This document shows, piece by piece, positions 39,659 through 51,673 of a DNA stretch of 53,965 nt. The DNA is from Hypsibius dujardini. Taxonomy: Eukaryota > Tardigrada > Eutardigrada > Parachela > Hypsibiidae. The notes beneath the pieces are model-generated. The model saw nothing but the letters and a program-made list of their open reading frames with translations, was not told the origin of the DNA and did no database searches. Made by a program: the position numbers and the translations under genes. The stretch spans positions 1 to 53,965 of the forward strand of contig LRSR01005206.1 of the NCBI GenBank assembly GCA_001579985.1, given 5' to 3'. Within the stretch, counting starts at the first letter, position 1; each line of letters starts with the position of its first letter.

Positions 39659-40001
39659 TGGCTCAGAGCTTCTTAGAAAGGTTGAAATGTCATACAGCAA
39701 ACTCCAATAACTTTTTTAACATCACCGCCAATTGTAAAATACATCATCCAGCGCCACAACAAGCAGTGGCGATCAAGATCTCACCGTGTAATTAGTTGGC
39801 CAGCTCCTGTTCCAGACTACCAGCAGGAAGACTTTCCACGAGAGTCGAACATCTAGAAACTATGAAAAAAATCATCAATAAAACCTCTCGACTTTCGGAA
39901 GATATCATCATTGCACATTTCACAATCTGTTTGGCTCAGAGCTTCTTAGAAAGGTTGAAATGTCATCAAACAAACTCCAATTACTGTTTTTACATCACAG
40001 C
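39659..40001. repeat. Direct repeat, about 70 bp, 272 bp apart
   Basis: The sequence TTGGCTCAGAGCTTCTTAGA and the next roughly 50 bases occur at 39659-39730 and again at 39931-40001 in the same orientation, with scattered differences towards the end. No gene feature explains it. Confidence 0.88.
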
Positions 40002-40357
40002 CAAAGTCAAAGTTATGATCGAACGATGCCATCAGCGCTCACCTTCATTTTGCCTTTAAGGGAAGTACAGACAGCTGGCACACCGGTCATCCCTTCCCAC
40101 GTGAAGAGGACACTACTGTGCAGAGCTACCTGAAATAAACCGAAATGAATCGAGACAATCTTACAAGAATACGCTTGCAGCTGTATTAAGTCTTAGTGAT
40201 TGTGCCTCAGACTGTGTCTGTCTTCATCGAGAGCGGTAGCAGTCGCCTCTAAACAGAACCTTGAGGAAAGTCATCCCAGGCAATCGAAAACCTCCACACC
40301 AAACACGAGTTTATATGAGAAAACAAAACTAATAAAAAGCAGACTTACAGACTAACT

Positions 40358-40489
40358 CGTCCAGCCTCCATCCAGTGGCAGACTTACAGACCAGCTCGTC
40401 CAGTCTCCATCCAGTGCCAGACTTACAGACCAGCTCGTCCAGCCTCCATCCAGTGGCAGACCAGCTCATCCAGTCTCCATCCAGCCCTG
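40358..40489. repeat. 39-bp repeat with CATCCAGT boxes, 3-4 copies
   Basis: Units with CGTCCAGCCTCCATCCAGTG start at 40358, 40397 and 40436 (39 bp apart), with a shortened copy at 40467. It sits immediately 3' of the predicted HPS4 end. It is unrelated in sequence to the 39-bp repeat at 4981. Confidence 0.92.
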
Positions 40490-40556
40490 CATGCTGCATG
40501 ACTTGTCGAACCTAGGTCTAGAATGAAAAAAATGTCTACGGATTTTGTGTATGTCT

Positions 40557-43272
40557 TCAGGAAGAACCAACATACGCGAGTAGCCGGAAGGTGGATCTGG
40601 GCTCTAAACGTATTCGAGTCATGGGAGCATGAGTCGAAATATTCAAAGCCGGTGACGTTGCTGTCTGCAACGTCAAAAAGTTGCCTTACCTTGGTGCGAC
40701 GGCTGTTCGGGAAGTCCTTCCACAGAGTGCACAGTAAATCACCTCGAAAGAGCGAAAAACTGTAGAAAGACCTGCAAATAAAGTGGTTGAAGCCAGAACC
40801 TGTCGACGGTGTTTGTGTACACGACCAGAGGCAGTCGGATACGCGAGTAACCGGCAGCTGCTCTCGGCCCGGAATTGTCTGACCAACGCGCACAGTCGAA
40901 GACCAGCTGAAATTCCGAGCCATCAACCAAAACCGCAAAATACAATGCGACTCACCTTGTAGAAATCCAGAGGAGCGCCACAAGCGCTCAGGTCAGTCCA
41001 TCACATCCGTATGTGACCGTGAAGGTTTGGAACGTCTCAAAGTCTTCTCCGAGACAAGATAGGTGTCCCTGCCTAGAAATCACACATGAAACAGACGATT
41101 TAAAAGCCATACTCATACACCAGCAGTCAGGTTTCTAAAACGGAAAAGGGAGTGCATTTGATCGTACCGAATGTTGCACGACACCAGAGAGTCCTTCTTC
41201 ATAGACAGCTGCGACTCCAACAGCAGAGCGCATACTTCCTCGCTGTCTGACGTACGCGAGAACATATCCGCAGCCTTATCGAACACGAATTTCTCCAACT
41301 AAAAGTACAACTGGTCGGTGATACTTACAGGCGCTTCGAATGGCAATCTAGAGAATTATTACCCTTGGGGAAGAACTGCGACGTGAGCTGGACGATTGGC
41401 TCCGCAAAATGTGGTTAATGGCGCTCTCCTCCACCACATTCAGGAGAGGGCTGATTGTGACACTCTTAGGATAGAAAAGAAAAATAAATTAGTGCCGCTT
41501 CAAATCAAACCTAGAAATTTTAAATTACATATAAAGCTTAAATGAGCAAAGAGAAATGGAAATTCGGTAGTACCAGGTTTTGGACATATCGACGGAACGA
41601 CTCGTCCGGTTGATTCATGTCAACCAGCAACGCCAGGGACGTCCCCCGGCTCTGAAGGACGTAAATCAGCACCGGAACTGTCTCATCACTGGACGTCGTC
41701 GTCGAGTGGTGGTGATGGTGGGTTCGGCCCGCTGGTTTGAGACTCTTTATCGAGGAACGCCTGACTGGGCTCGCCCCGAGGGAGCGAATCGTCTCACTGG
41801 CTTCACGCAAATTCCGAGCCAATCGGAAGGATTCGTAATCGTCCACCGGAAGGAAAAGTCGGTGGAACGCGTGCTGCGACAAGCCATCTGGAAGAGAGCT
41901 GATTTAAGCTTCCAAACAGAGTGAGTGAGTTAAAAAATGGATTAGTACCGTCAAAGCTGGGTAACTTTTCCAAAGCGTCATCGCGAAAGCAGGCGATTAG
42001 GAATGCTCGCCGATAAGCCTGCAGGTTATCGGGGATTTCGTCCAACAGCACATCTGCGCGGAATGTGATAAAACCACAGAGGATGGCAGGAAGGGGAAGG
42101 CTCATGTGGGCGGCATTGTTGCCGTTACTTCGACACTTGTGCAGTATAGAGTTGCAAATGGTTTTGATGAAATCGACATCCTGCAATTTAAACAGGATGA
42201 TCAACAATGACACCTAAGAGATGAATGTCTCTATAAGGACACGATACCGCAAAAATGGGTCCTTGACCGAGCTGATTAATTTGTCAATAAATTGTTCTAG
42301 CAAATAACTAATTTCAAAACTTTATTCTAACACGAGACAAAATAAAATCTGAACCGATGAAAGCCAGTACCTCAGAAAACAGCTGGTCATACGCTAGAAG
42401 AGCTGGAAAAATTAAAACCAATCAAACCACATGAATCAAGCAATCAAACCCCATGAATCAGCCAATCAACCAATCAATCACGTGAATCAACCAATCAATC
42501 CATTGAAAATCAAGTCGATTCAAAAGATGCTAATCAATCAATCAATTCCCAGCGCTGAGATAATGTGAAAATGTCCAATTGAAATGAGAGGCAAGAGCAA
42601 AAATGTCCCGAGAAATGTACCCTGAAAAGGCTGATGTGATTGCTTTTGACTCGGAAATCACCCCACGTTAACGGATAAAGCGAAAAAATTGTCCGCACAA
42701 GGTCCTCCGAAACGGAAGCGGGGACCGCTGCTCCTGCGAGCTCCTCGAAGGCCGCCCCCAGAAAAAGTTCCACTTTCCCCACCAAGAACTGCAACTTTTC
42801 TGCCAAATCCAACTTCACGAGGTCCTGCGGTGCTGTTGTGTCGGGGGAAAGCCAGCCGAGAACCACCAGAAATCGTGACCGGATTTCGCGGAGGGAAAAA
42901 TGGTAGCCGGCAATCCGGAGGAATTTGCAGTCGCTTTTGAAGGAGGTCTTCCAGAAACACGCCAGCCCGAGAATCTGACTGGCCCAGGAACATTTTGCTT
43001 CGGTGCTCAACTTAAAGAGAAGATGAAAACTGTTTTGTAGAAGCCGGGAAGAAAGGAGGAGGAAAACATTTATACGCCGAGATGAAAGCCATGAGGTGAA
43101 ACAATTTTCTGATGTCGGTTGTACGTTAGAAAGACCGTTTCGTTTCAGGGATTTGTCCACCTCTACTTACCTCGGAGGGATGGAACAGAATAATTGAGTT
43201 CGCCGGGTCGTCTTCCTCGGCAACGCAGGCTGTAGTGTCGGTTACGAAAAAGAGCACTTCTTTAAAATCCAT
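40557..43272 (-). CDS. HPS4: HPS4, BLOC-3 subunit, exon map partly uncertain
   Basis: Well-placed minus-strand exons are 43171-43272, 42662-43010, 41949-42180, 41574-41887, 41363-41464 and 41121-41298. Less certain parts lie around 42371-42402, 42245-42296 and 40557-41080. The start (MDFKEVLFFVTDT, then an acidic EEDDP, then ILFHPSE) matches the first longin-domain strand of HPS4. WALLAYDQLFSE and QFIDKLISSVKD follow, then the ILCGFITFRADVLLDEIP block and a second longin-type region ending in NIRYDQMHSLFRF. HPS4 with HPS1 forms BLOC-3, the guanine-nucleotide exchange factor for Rab32/38 in lysosome-related organelle biogenesis. The central linker has a five-histidine run. The junction between the third and fourth exons did not resolve in phase. 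The C-terminal stop at 40557 is the best of several options. Confidence 0.65.
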
Positions 43273-43424
43273 CAAGACCCGAGGCGCGCCGGCAGCGAAA
43301 CTGAAATCCGGGAACTCGAAAAAGTCTGCCTTCGAAAGTAATGAGAAAGTAATGAAAGTGATGCGAAATCAGAAATTCTGTAAGTTTTCTGTGTTCCAAT
43401 TGTTCGCCTTGTTTCAGTAACCTC

Positions 43425-43565
43425 TTCGTGTGTTCCTGTAAGGTTTTTGTTTGTTCCTGTAAGTTTTCCGTTTGTTCTGTAAATATTTGGTTTGTTCGTG
43501 TAATATTGCCGCTTGTTCCTACAAGATTTTTGTTTGTTCCTTCAAGTTTTCTATGTGTTCCCAAC
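43425..43565. repeat. Degenerate 20-25 bp repeat (TTTGTTCCTGTAAG)
   Basis: Six to seven diverged copies of a unit like TTTGTTCCTGTAAGTTTTC lie upstream of HPS4 in the divergent interval before the small membrane-protein gene. Several copies read like splice donors (CTGTAAGT). Confidence 0.7.
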
Positions 43566-43906
43566 CTAAATGTCCCCTTTTTATTTCTCACCGGTCACCC
43601 ATTACAAAAAAGTAATTCTTAAGCCGTTGCTGGATGTTGCATTTCTGCACCATTTCTGCAAAATATTTTAAGCGGCGTGGAAACCATCGACGAAGGGCTT
43701 GCCGAAACCAAATAACGTAAGACTGTTTTGGAATGAAATTTCTTTTTAACAGTACAGCTACGCGTTGATTGATGGATTAGTCAACATTTTAGAAGAGCAA
43801 TTATTGTTTTGAGAATCAATTGTTGACTGTCAACCATTGGGTTTCCTCATTAGTTGGCTTTCATTATTGGAAACGTTTGGGATATCATATTTTCCGGCCG
43901 TCTGGC

Positions 43907-44542
43907 ATGCCGATCGTCGATCCTTACCGGTTGAAGGCCGCCCGCATCAAAAGAATCTATGGGACTCCCATTTACGGCCAGTCCATTCGCCATCCCATCT
44001 ACCTCACCGGAGGCGCTTTGCTTCTCGGCTATGTGACATGGTACGTACAGCTGCGTGTAGTAGCCCGCGTGTGTGTTTGGTAACTTTAATTAGTTGGCTT
44101 GGGCGGTGTGGAACCTGAATGATTCTCCATTTGCGACTTGAAAGAACCATCAATAAATCAATCAAAGAACAGCTTATTCCACTCTCTGCCTACAAATCCA
44201 TATGACATGACAGTGTTGTTTGAATAGTACAAGTAAAAAAACACCTTTTAAATCTCCGGCAAGGGATATGTGCATAATCCACTTTGCAGGTATTTTACTT
44301 ATCGCAATCCCGCAGTACTTGCTCGACAAATAGCGCGCTGGGATAAGTTCGCCAATGCCCTCCTTCCTGACCCGGAGACGACCTTGCCTATGGAGCCGGA
44401 ACTGTCGCCGAAACTAAAAATGATCAAGCAATGGGAGCTGGAGGAGGCAGCAGCACTGACTCCGTCCCCAGCTGTTTCTAAAGTTGCCGCGGTAAAAACT
44501 TCAAATGATGGTTACATCCTTCCAAAGACAAAACCGGTATAA
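43907..44542 (+). CDS. Small single-pass membrane protein, unrecognised
   Basis: Two exons, 43907-44040 and 44290-44542, join in phase to 128 residues. The N-terminus is basic (VDPYRLKAARIKRIYGTPIY) and is followed by one hydrophobic segment (IYLTGGALLLGYVTWYF, about residues 34-50). Next comes an amphipathic charged region (AVLARQIARWDKFANALL), then a Pro/Ala-rich tail ending LPKTKPV. Short basic N-terminus, single membrane span and size resemble accessory subunits or assembly factors of the mitochondrial inner membrane, but I cannot name a family, and an ER protein is equally possible. The start has a purine-poor context (GGCATGC). It is divergent from HPS4. Confidence 0.6.
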
Positions 44543-45055
44543 CCCACGCGTAACTGCTCAACGCATCAATCAAGCGACGATGGCGCGAAACAGATGAATC
44601 AGCTGTGTCAGTTGCTACCATCAATCAGCCAATCAATCAACGTGCTTCTATTGCAATTAGAAACAATGTGCCAGCAATCGATCAATCAAGCAACGCCGGC
44701 GTGTCTGGACGTTTGATGTGAAGTAGTCTTAAGGGAACTGCATTAATCAGCAAATTTCGATTGTTGACTATGAAAACTGAAAACTGCGCGTTTTCTGTCG
44801 GTTGTTGTTGTGCTTTCTGAGTTATTTGATTGCTGTGGCTTTCATTTTACCCATATTTCTCCTGTATTGATAGTTTTGTTTTATGCTGTGTTATTATTAA
44901 ATTGGTTTGCTGTGCGTCGTCCTTGTATTACTGCGCGATGTGAAGCAGGGGATGATGAGTGAGCGATAAGTGAATTCCACCATATTTTAAATTCTCGCGG
45001 CACATTTTTCGTCCCGTCTGATTGTTCCAAACTTCTGTCGACCGCAGCATCGGAA
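44543..45055. other. Intergenic, SLX4 upstream region
   Basis: About 500 bases between two same-strand genes, with scattered CAATCAATC words and no exon. It should hold the 3' end of the small membrane-protein gene and the SLX4 promoter. The start exon of SLX4 is preceded by an acceptor-like ACCGCAG, so a 5' leader intron may begin here. Confidence 0.5.
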
Positions 45056-46022
45056 ATGATTGCGGCGCGTGCTGCAGCCGCTTCGAATGCTCCTCCTGTG
45101 AAGCTTCTCTGCCCTTGTTGCTGCAAAATCAAACTTCTTCCTACGGTATGAATGCCATGAATTGTAGTGGAGGTCGTATTTCTTGCCGAGGACGCATCGA
45201 AAAGATCAGTTACAAATTGTGTGGGTTTGTTTCCACACCCACACCGTGGTTGCAGGGATTTGGAAAATTTTGCGAACATGGCGCTAAGTGATCAAACAAC
45301 CAATCAACGGTGTCCTGCGTTGTGCAAGTCACCAGTCATGCGACTTCGAACAGGATTATCAATCAATCAATCGGGTGACTACACGCGTGACAAACGAGTG
45401 AAACTATTTCGATTTAACACTTACCGAGCAAAATAGTACAGTAGGAGGTATTCCTACTATTTTTATGCTTGGTGGGTGTTCAGCCGATTTGTTGAAGGTT
45501 TGGGTCATACGCGTACAATACAATACGGTACATACGAAGACCAAAGTCCTGGATGTTTTGTTTTACGCGGCTGTGATCATTCAATCGACCAATCAATTAA
45601 CGCAGTGGATAAAATTCTATGCTGCGAGCTCAATCGGCAAATCAGTGTCGTGCTAACAGGGTATATCACTAGTGTAGCAGATTCTCGTTAGTTTTATATC
45701 ATTTTCTTTCTTTCAGTGAAATCAATTTAGGTTCCGTTTTTTTGGCAGGAGCTTGAAGTACACGCCCAGTCATGTGGTTTAATACTAGAGAAAACGACGA
45801 CGGCTTCCGTGTCGCAGCTCTCCGGTAGTACGTACTCCAGCTCAATGTCCAGTACTTTCTCTAGTACGCTAGGAGGAGGAAAACGGACCCGGCAGAAATG
45901 CATCACTATGCGAGCTTTGAAGTACAGCAATTGGCAGGCAGCAGGTTGACAGACAGGCAGACCGGCAGACCGACAGATAGACAGATAGACATACATAGAT
46001 ATAGACTGACAGACAGACGGAC

Positions 46023-46082
<60 letters not shown>

Positions 46083-48871
46083 AGTCGTTTTTCGATGCAT
46101 AATTTCAAAACCGACATTTTTCAGAAAAATGGACGAAGAAACGCAGGTCGCTCTGGCCTTGTCTGCCTCGATGGAGCCCTCTACCGATATTACCCGCACG
46201 AAGCGCGCCGCGGCGAAATCAACCAAGACCAAGATAAAATTCACTGCGCCTCCACCCATTCTAATCGAGCGCGATCCGAAAGACTCAAAGAAAATCGTTT
46301 CCGATCGAGTCGCGGCCCTCGTGGGGAGATGCCGCACCGGAACGGCAATACCGGCGGGTTCTCTACCGGAAAGCAGCCTCCAGCAGCGGAGGATCGCCGA
46401 AACTGGCGAAAAAGATGGACAACTGCCGGACAGCATGTGGACGCTATCGGAGAAACTTTTATTGTTAGATCTAAGTGCGTTCTACGTGGCGTCGCTGGTT
46501 CCGCCCATAACGCCTTGCTTGGAGAGCAGTCAGGGACATTTTCCGAGCTTGTCGCAGATTCCCGGTTTCAAGTTAACACCGCTGGCTCCGCCCTCAAAGG
46601 TAATTTTGCTGTATAATATTTGGTGCTGCTTTTTTATGACGGCTTACATGGTGCTTCGTTTGTTTTCAGCTCCTAGGATTCCCTTCGGAAATTCCCTTCG
46701 ACGAACCCGAATCTTCCACTCGAGATACTGACAGGGATCCGCCCCCAACCGAATGTCTCGAAGCCACTCCAATGCTATCGAAAATCGAACTGTACGTACC
46801 ATTTTCAGCTCGTGTGATTTCCATCTTATATAATCCGTGGCCATGGATGACTTTGAAATCCTACTTCTGAATCTGATCTGCACTCAGGAAGACCCGAAGA
46901 TCAATCAATCAATCAATCAATCAATCGATCAATCGATCAGTTAAGTTTAATTCAGTTCATAAGCATTCTGGCTTCTCCATCAACCACCCACCAGGACCCC
47001 GACATTGCGGCGCTGTGGGTCGGATTTTATTCCGCCATTCGCAGTCCCATTACCAATATTCCCAACTCCATTTTGTCTGGAATTGGAATCAAAACAACCA
47101 GGCTGCTTTTTGTTTCGGTTTTGTTCTCCTATTTCACTGTTTCACTTCTATCATTTCGTTTCTTCACTCATTTGCGGAATTTGCTTATACGCGACTAATT
47201 TGTAATTCCAGGGCATGTCCAACGGCCGTTGCGGAATACACTGCCGTCTCCGACGTGCGTGAGGAGCTCCCCGGAACCGGCCAAATTCTCCCGGAAGACG
47301 AAGCCTTGTCCGACGACGACAATGAAGACGCCCGAACCCTCATTTTATTCAGCTCATCGGAGGATTCCGATCTGGAAATGTGACCACGTTTTTTGCACTC
47401 TGCTGCGCTGACTTTTTACCTCATGAGAGGAGATTTTTTTTGAATTTTGTTCGCACATTTATCTATGCGCCTCGTTGGCTCCAATTCCCGTGTGTATTTT
47501 CGACCATTTCGCACGATATTATTCTACTCCGACTTACCTGTGCTTGAGGAATCTGGAAAAATGAGTAAAACGAGTGAGTTTGTTGGGGAGTTGATTTCCG
47601 ACGTCTTCGATAAAAATGCAAAAAGTTCAACCGCTAAACCCCCGCCGCCGGTCCAAGCGGTGCCCCAAACGTCGGACACACACCTAAAAGCGTTGGAAAA
47701 GCAGACGAAGGAGCGCGAGCGGCAGAAAACGGCTCGGGAAGCCAGTGTGGAGATCGTGGAATCGGCGGACGCGATCGAGGAAATTCAGTCTTCCACCAGC
47801 AGACCGGTGCCTGGGTTGGCGCTGGTGAAGTGTAAGTCTTCGCATGAGACGGATAGAAATGTGGTGAAACGGAGGAGGACGCCGGCGAGAGTGGTGGCGG
47901 CGGCAACGACGAAGGTGCAGGACGACAGTGTGATGATTTTATCGCCGGATAATTCCTTGGTGTTAGCTGCCGGTGCGACGGCCAAGATGAAGCGAAGGAA
48001 ATCCGCGTTGCGGAAACGGATGTTATCGGCGATAAAAGTAAAACCAATGGAGAGTGGAAGGAAAAAGGAATTCAAAGTGATCTTAGTCTCGTCGTCGTCA
48101 TCGGAAGATGAGAGGTTGGTGGAGGATGGGTGATTTTTGCAACATTGGTTTGGCTGATTGATTGATTAGCAGGAGCTGATTTGTTTGCTGTTTAGCTGAT
48201 TTTATCGACGTGGTTTAGTTTTAGTTTGCGTAATGTTCGTATGTACTCCAACATGCATGGGCATTATGGCTTGATTAATTGAATAATTTGTCATGCCAAT
48301 TGAGAGATTGACTTATGTGAACTGTGGTTGAAAGGAACGACTACATTGATTGACTATCTGAAGAAATGTGCTCAATTATTTCCTGGGCATCTTGTATTTC
48401 ATGGCTCTGTTTTCTTTTCTAGTCCAGCGAATGAACCCGTTTTAATCGCAGATAATCCACCTGTACCTAAGCCGAGTATACTTAAGAAGAAGAGTAGTTC
48501 ATCAAAGAGCCGTTCGAAGCTACCACCACCACCGCCCCCTCCGCTGCCGCCTATAACGGCGTCACTTGAACAGGCATCAGAGGAGGTCATTCCTCGGAAG
48601 ATTCCCAGTAGAAAGCCAAAAAAGGTTTCACTGGTCTCTTCAGATGAAACGTAAGATATGATTTGAGCTCGGTTCTGCTCCTCTGATCGACAGAAAGACT
48701 GACACAAATATAGCCACATACAATCAGAAAGACACCCAATTTAGATACAGGTAGACAGCGAGACACTCAATGGAATGGCAGGGCGGGCAGGCAGACAAAC
48801 AGATAGACATACCAAGGCACATAAATAGACTGAGAGATAGACAGACATTGACAGAGAGAAACTCCGCCGGT

Positions 48872-48929
<58 letters not shown>

Positions 48930-49479
48930 TAGACAGACAGATAGACATCTAACGCCGACGATCATATTGGCTGTTAGACACAATGCTACAGGAGTATTTG
49001 CAGCAAAAACATTAACAGTGGTACAGTGGGCACTGGACAGTGTATGTGTCTTGTTTTTTATGTAGTGAAACGGAGGTGCTACCTTCAGGCAAGCGGTCTA
49101 AGTCAAAGAAGATTTCCTTGCCGGACAAAGTGCGGACAGTGATGTTGAAGTACTTTCATGACCGGCCGGCGCTGTACAACAAAATTCTCCTCTATGAGAC
49201 TATCTACATCAAACCCTTCATGCAGCAGCTCAAGGCAGATGGCCTCATTATCAAAACCGAATCTCTCATGGATTTTTTCGATTCTCAGGTGTGTACTCTA
49301 GGACTGTCGTACTGTCCCCACGCCATTGCTGCACCTTCGTATTTTTGCAGACGATATGCTTCTCCCAGCATGACGCGCAGAAACCCCGAAGTTGGGGTGG
49401 TAAGAAGAAGAGAGGGCAGAGCAAAAGCCCAAAGAAAACATCACCTTCTAAAACGGCGGTCCCCGTCACGACCTCGTAA
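45056..49479 (+). CDS. SLX4: SLX4 structure-specific endonuclease scaffold
   Basis: Exons 45056-45145, 45749-45921, 46125-46599, 46670-46791, 47212-47379, about 47548-48114, 48423-48650, 49066-49288 and 49351-49479. A UBZ4-type zinc finger spans the first junction (LCPCC, then VHAQSC), followed by KCITMRALKK. Next comes the ETQVALALSAS segment with a downstream SDRVAALV and a FYVASLVPPI box, the family's XPF-ERCC1-binding region. The C-terminal domain (RPALYNKILLYETIYIKPFM, then LMDFFDSQTICFS) is the SLX1-binding CCD. SLX4 organises SLX1, MUS81 and XPF nucleases at Holliday junctions and crosslinks. Three acidic SIM-like strings occur (ILFSSSEDSDLE, VILVSSSSSEDE, VSLVSSDET). No BTB domain was seen. 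The 47379 to about 47548 junction does not resolve cleanly in phase. Confidence 0.88.
45935..46085. repeat. (ACAG)n compound array, SLX4 intron 2
   Basis: GACAGATAGACA and ACGG variants around about eight pure ACAG units, within the intron 45922-46124. It keeps a plus-strand frame open into exon 3, which is coincidental. Confidence 0.94.
46896..46942. repeat. (ATCA)n microsatellite, SLX4 intron 4
   Basis: About seven ATCA units followed by ATCG variants in the intron 46792-47211. Confidence 0.93.
48720..48952. repeat. (ACAG)n array, SLX4 intron 7
   Basis: Degenerate GACA units lead to about fifteen pure ACAG units at 48874-48928, within the intron 48651-49065. Confidence 0.95.
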
Positions 49480-49786
49480 CCTTTCACTCAGAACCTGATG
49501 CGCTTATTGATTTTTTTCGCGGTTTGCAAACATGCTTGTGAACTTTAGTGTGAGCTCACCAGTCACAACATGAAATTACTTAAGAAGTAACTTTTTATAA
49601 TATTGCGAGCGGTTCTGATTATTCATGCAAAAAAGTGTGAAAAATACTTTTGACGATTTAAATTAAGTGCGGGTGTGTGTCGTCATCACACGGTGAAGAT
49701 AGAACAATTGAACTGCTTTCCTGACGAGAAAAAAAGCTAAGAAATCCAATATGGTACAACAAAAATTCACCGTTCCGTCGATGAAT

Positions 49787-50091
49787 TCACAACAAATTTC
49801 CGCGTCTCTTCCTTTCCAACAGACCGGTTCCTGCAGCTAATGTCCTCGTTCCACGGATCTGAGAAAAGAAACATCGTTCGGATTCAGTAGCACCACAAGA
49901 CTTCATTTTTTGTCTACGCATACATGAGGTCGCAGTTAGACAGGCAGACACAGGGACAAGCAGTCAGACAGGCAGACAGACATCGACGTAGACAGGCAAA
50001 CATCGAAAGATAACCATCGACGTAGACAGACAAACCGACAGGCAGACAAACAGACAGACAGACACAGAGACTGAGAGACTGAGAGACAGAC

Positions 50092-50164
<73 letters not shown>

Positions 50165-51626
50165 GGTAGACGGACAGACAGACAGGTAGACGGACAGGCA
50201 AACAGACAAAGAGACATATAGACATACAGAAATAGATCAAAGAGTCGAGAGAGACATACACAAACGAACAAGCAGGGGAGCAGTACAGTATTTAAACGTA
50301 CAGGCATCACACCGGTTGTGCTGAAAACTTCTCCAGCTTCCTGAGGTCACAATTGATGCGCTCCACCGCGTACAGACACAGACTGGATTGCTGCTGACCG
50401 GAGCGGCCGGCAGCCTCACTCACTTCCTGAAGCCTCACAGACAGCCACTTTGACGCGATGGACAGTGCAGTCTAGAATAAAAAACGAAACAAAAAACACC
50501 GTCAGACATATCCGATCCCTCCAGATGAAACAACGAGCGCGCGGGAGAGAAGAAGGTTTTCTCGCTTCTCTGGTTGCAGTGCACCCACACCGCACGAGGT
50601 CAGTGTCACCATGCAGTGCAACTACAATGCACCAGAGCCGCGAGAAAACTTTGTGTGAAGACTTCTTTTACGGTGGCAAAAGCAAAAAATTCAAGACACT
50701 TTCAAAAGTCGAGTGCGGAGGGAAAAAGAAGTTCGACTACAAAATCCCTTCCATCAGCGCTCGACTTTATATACTGGCTTCCAGTTTCGTGTCTCAAACA
50801 AACAGCAGACACGGACGGGAGTGACACTCACCGCACAGAAATGGTCATTCCGACTGAGCACATCCCATAAAGCGTGCGAAACAGCCTGACTCGCGCAGCA
50901 TAAACTGTCCACGGTTGCGGTGTTATGACCTCGAGAGTCCACGGAGAAGGTTACTTTGTAGGACAAATGGACCGCTTGTGGTGCACTGAAAATAGCACGC
51001 ACAGAGAATGGCAGAGGGGAAAATATAATAAACAGCCTCGCATCTTGCAACCGCATGTCCAAACAACACCAATAAAGTCGCGCCGCGCGCGCGCGTTGTC
51101 TGCCTGTCTGTGAGAGTGGAGAGGAAGGGGCTCGCTTACATGTCCTTCTCTAAACAGGCCGGCAGGGCCGCTTCCAGAATGTCGCGATAGTTTCGCAGTT
51201 GGATACGGTAGTTCTGCTGGGACGCCGCCGCGGCAGATGTCCCCAACACAGCCGCCCACCAGCGCGCTCGATGGTCACGTGATAGGCCTGTAATGACGGG
51301 TATCCTGATTAATCAAGACTGTAAATTCCTTCCAAAGAGCGTGATGATGGGGAGGGAACGTGTCTTGGCTGAGTCTGTTTTTGCTTACCGCCACGGCGTT
51401 CGAGAAGGCTCCAGTCGACGTCACCGTACGAGGAGCACTCGATCACCAAGTCAACACGGCCCAAAAAATCGTCAACAGCTTCCTCACTGCAAAGAGAAGG
51501 TAAGACATTGTGTAGACAATCACGCATAAAACAAGAATGCAATTACAGATAAACGGACAGAAAGATGGTCAGATATACGGGCAGGCACGAAGATACACCG
51601 CCAGACTGACAGACATGGAGACAGGC

Positions 51627-51673
<47 letters not shown>

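Larger units (their letters stand above)
38955..40556. other. Gap between convergent RECQL5 and HPS4, possible unassigned exons
   Basis: Starts with the RECQL5 3' untranslated region. No convincing gene is present. Two minus-strand segments look exon-like: 39420-39600 (a frame reading FGSRVDYSQRLRCFFTNNFG between an acceptor-like and a donor-like site), and 40047-40122 (VALHSSVLFTWEGMTGVPAV, then GTGAGC). I could not connect them in phase with HPS4 or each other. They may be decayed or alternative 3' exons. Confidence 0.4.

Noticed and set aside
44881-45279. A 132-codon minus-strand frame beginning MFAKFSKSLQPRCGCG, looking like a small mitochondrial protein
   Set aside because: It overlaps the SLX4 zinc-finger exon (45056-45145) on the other strand, whose coding is supported by the CxxC...HxxxC pattern across a splice junction. 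The minus frame has no recognisable family.
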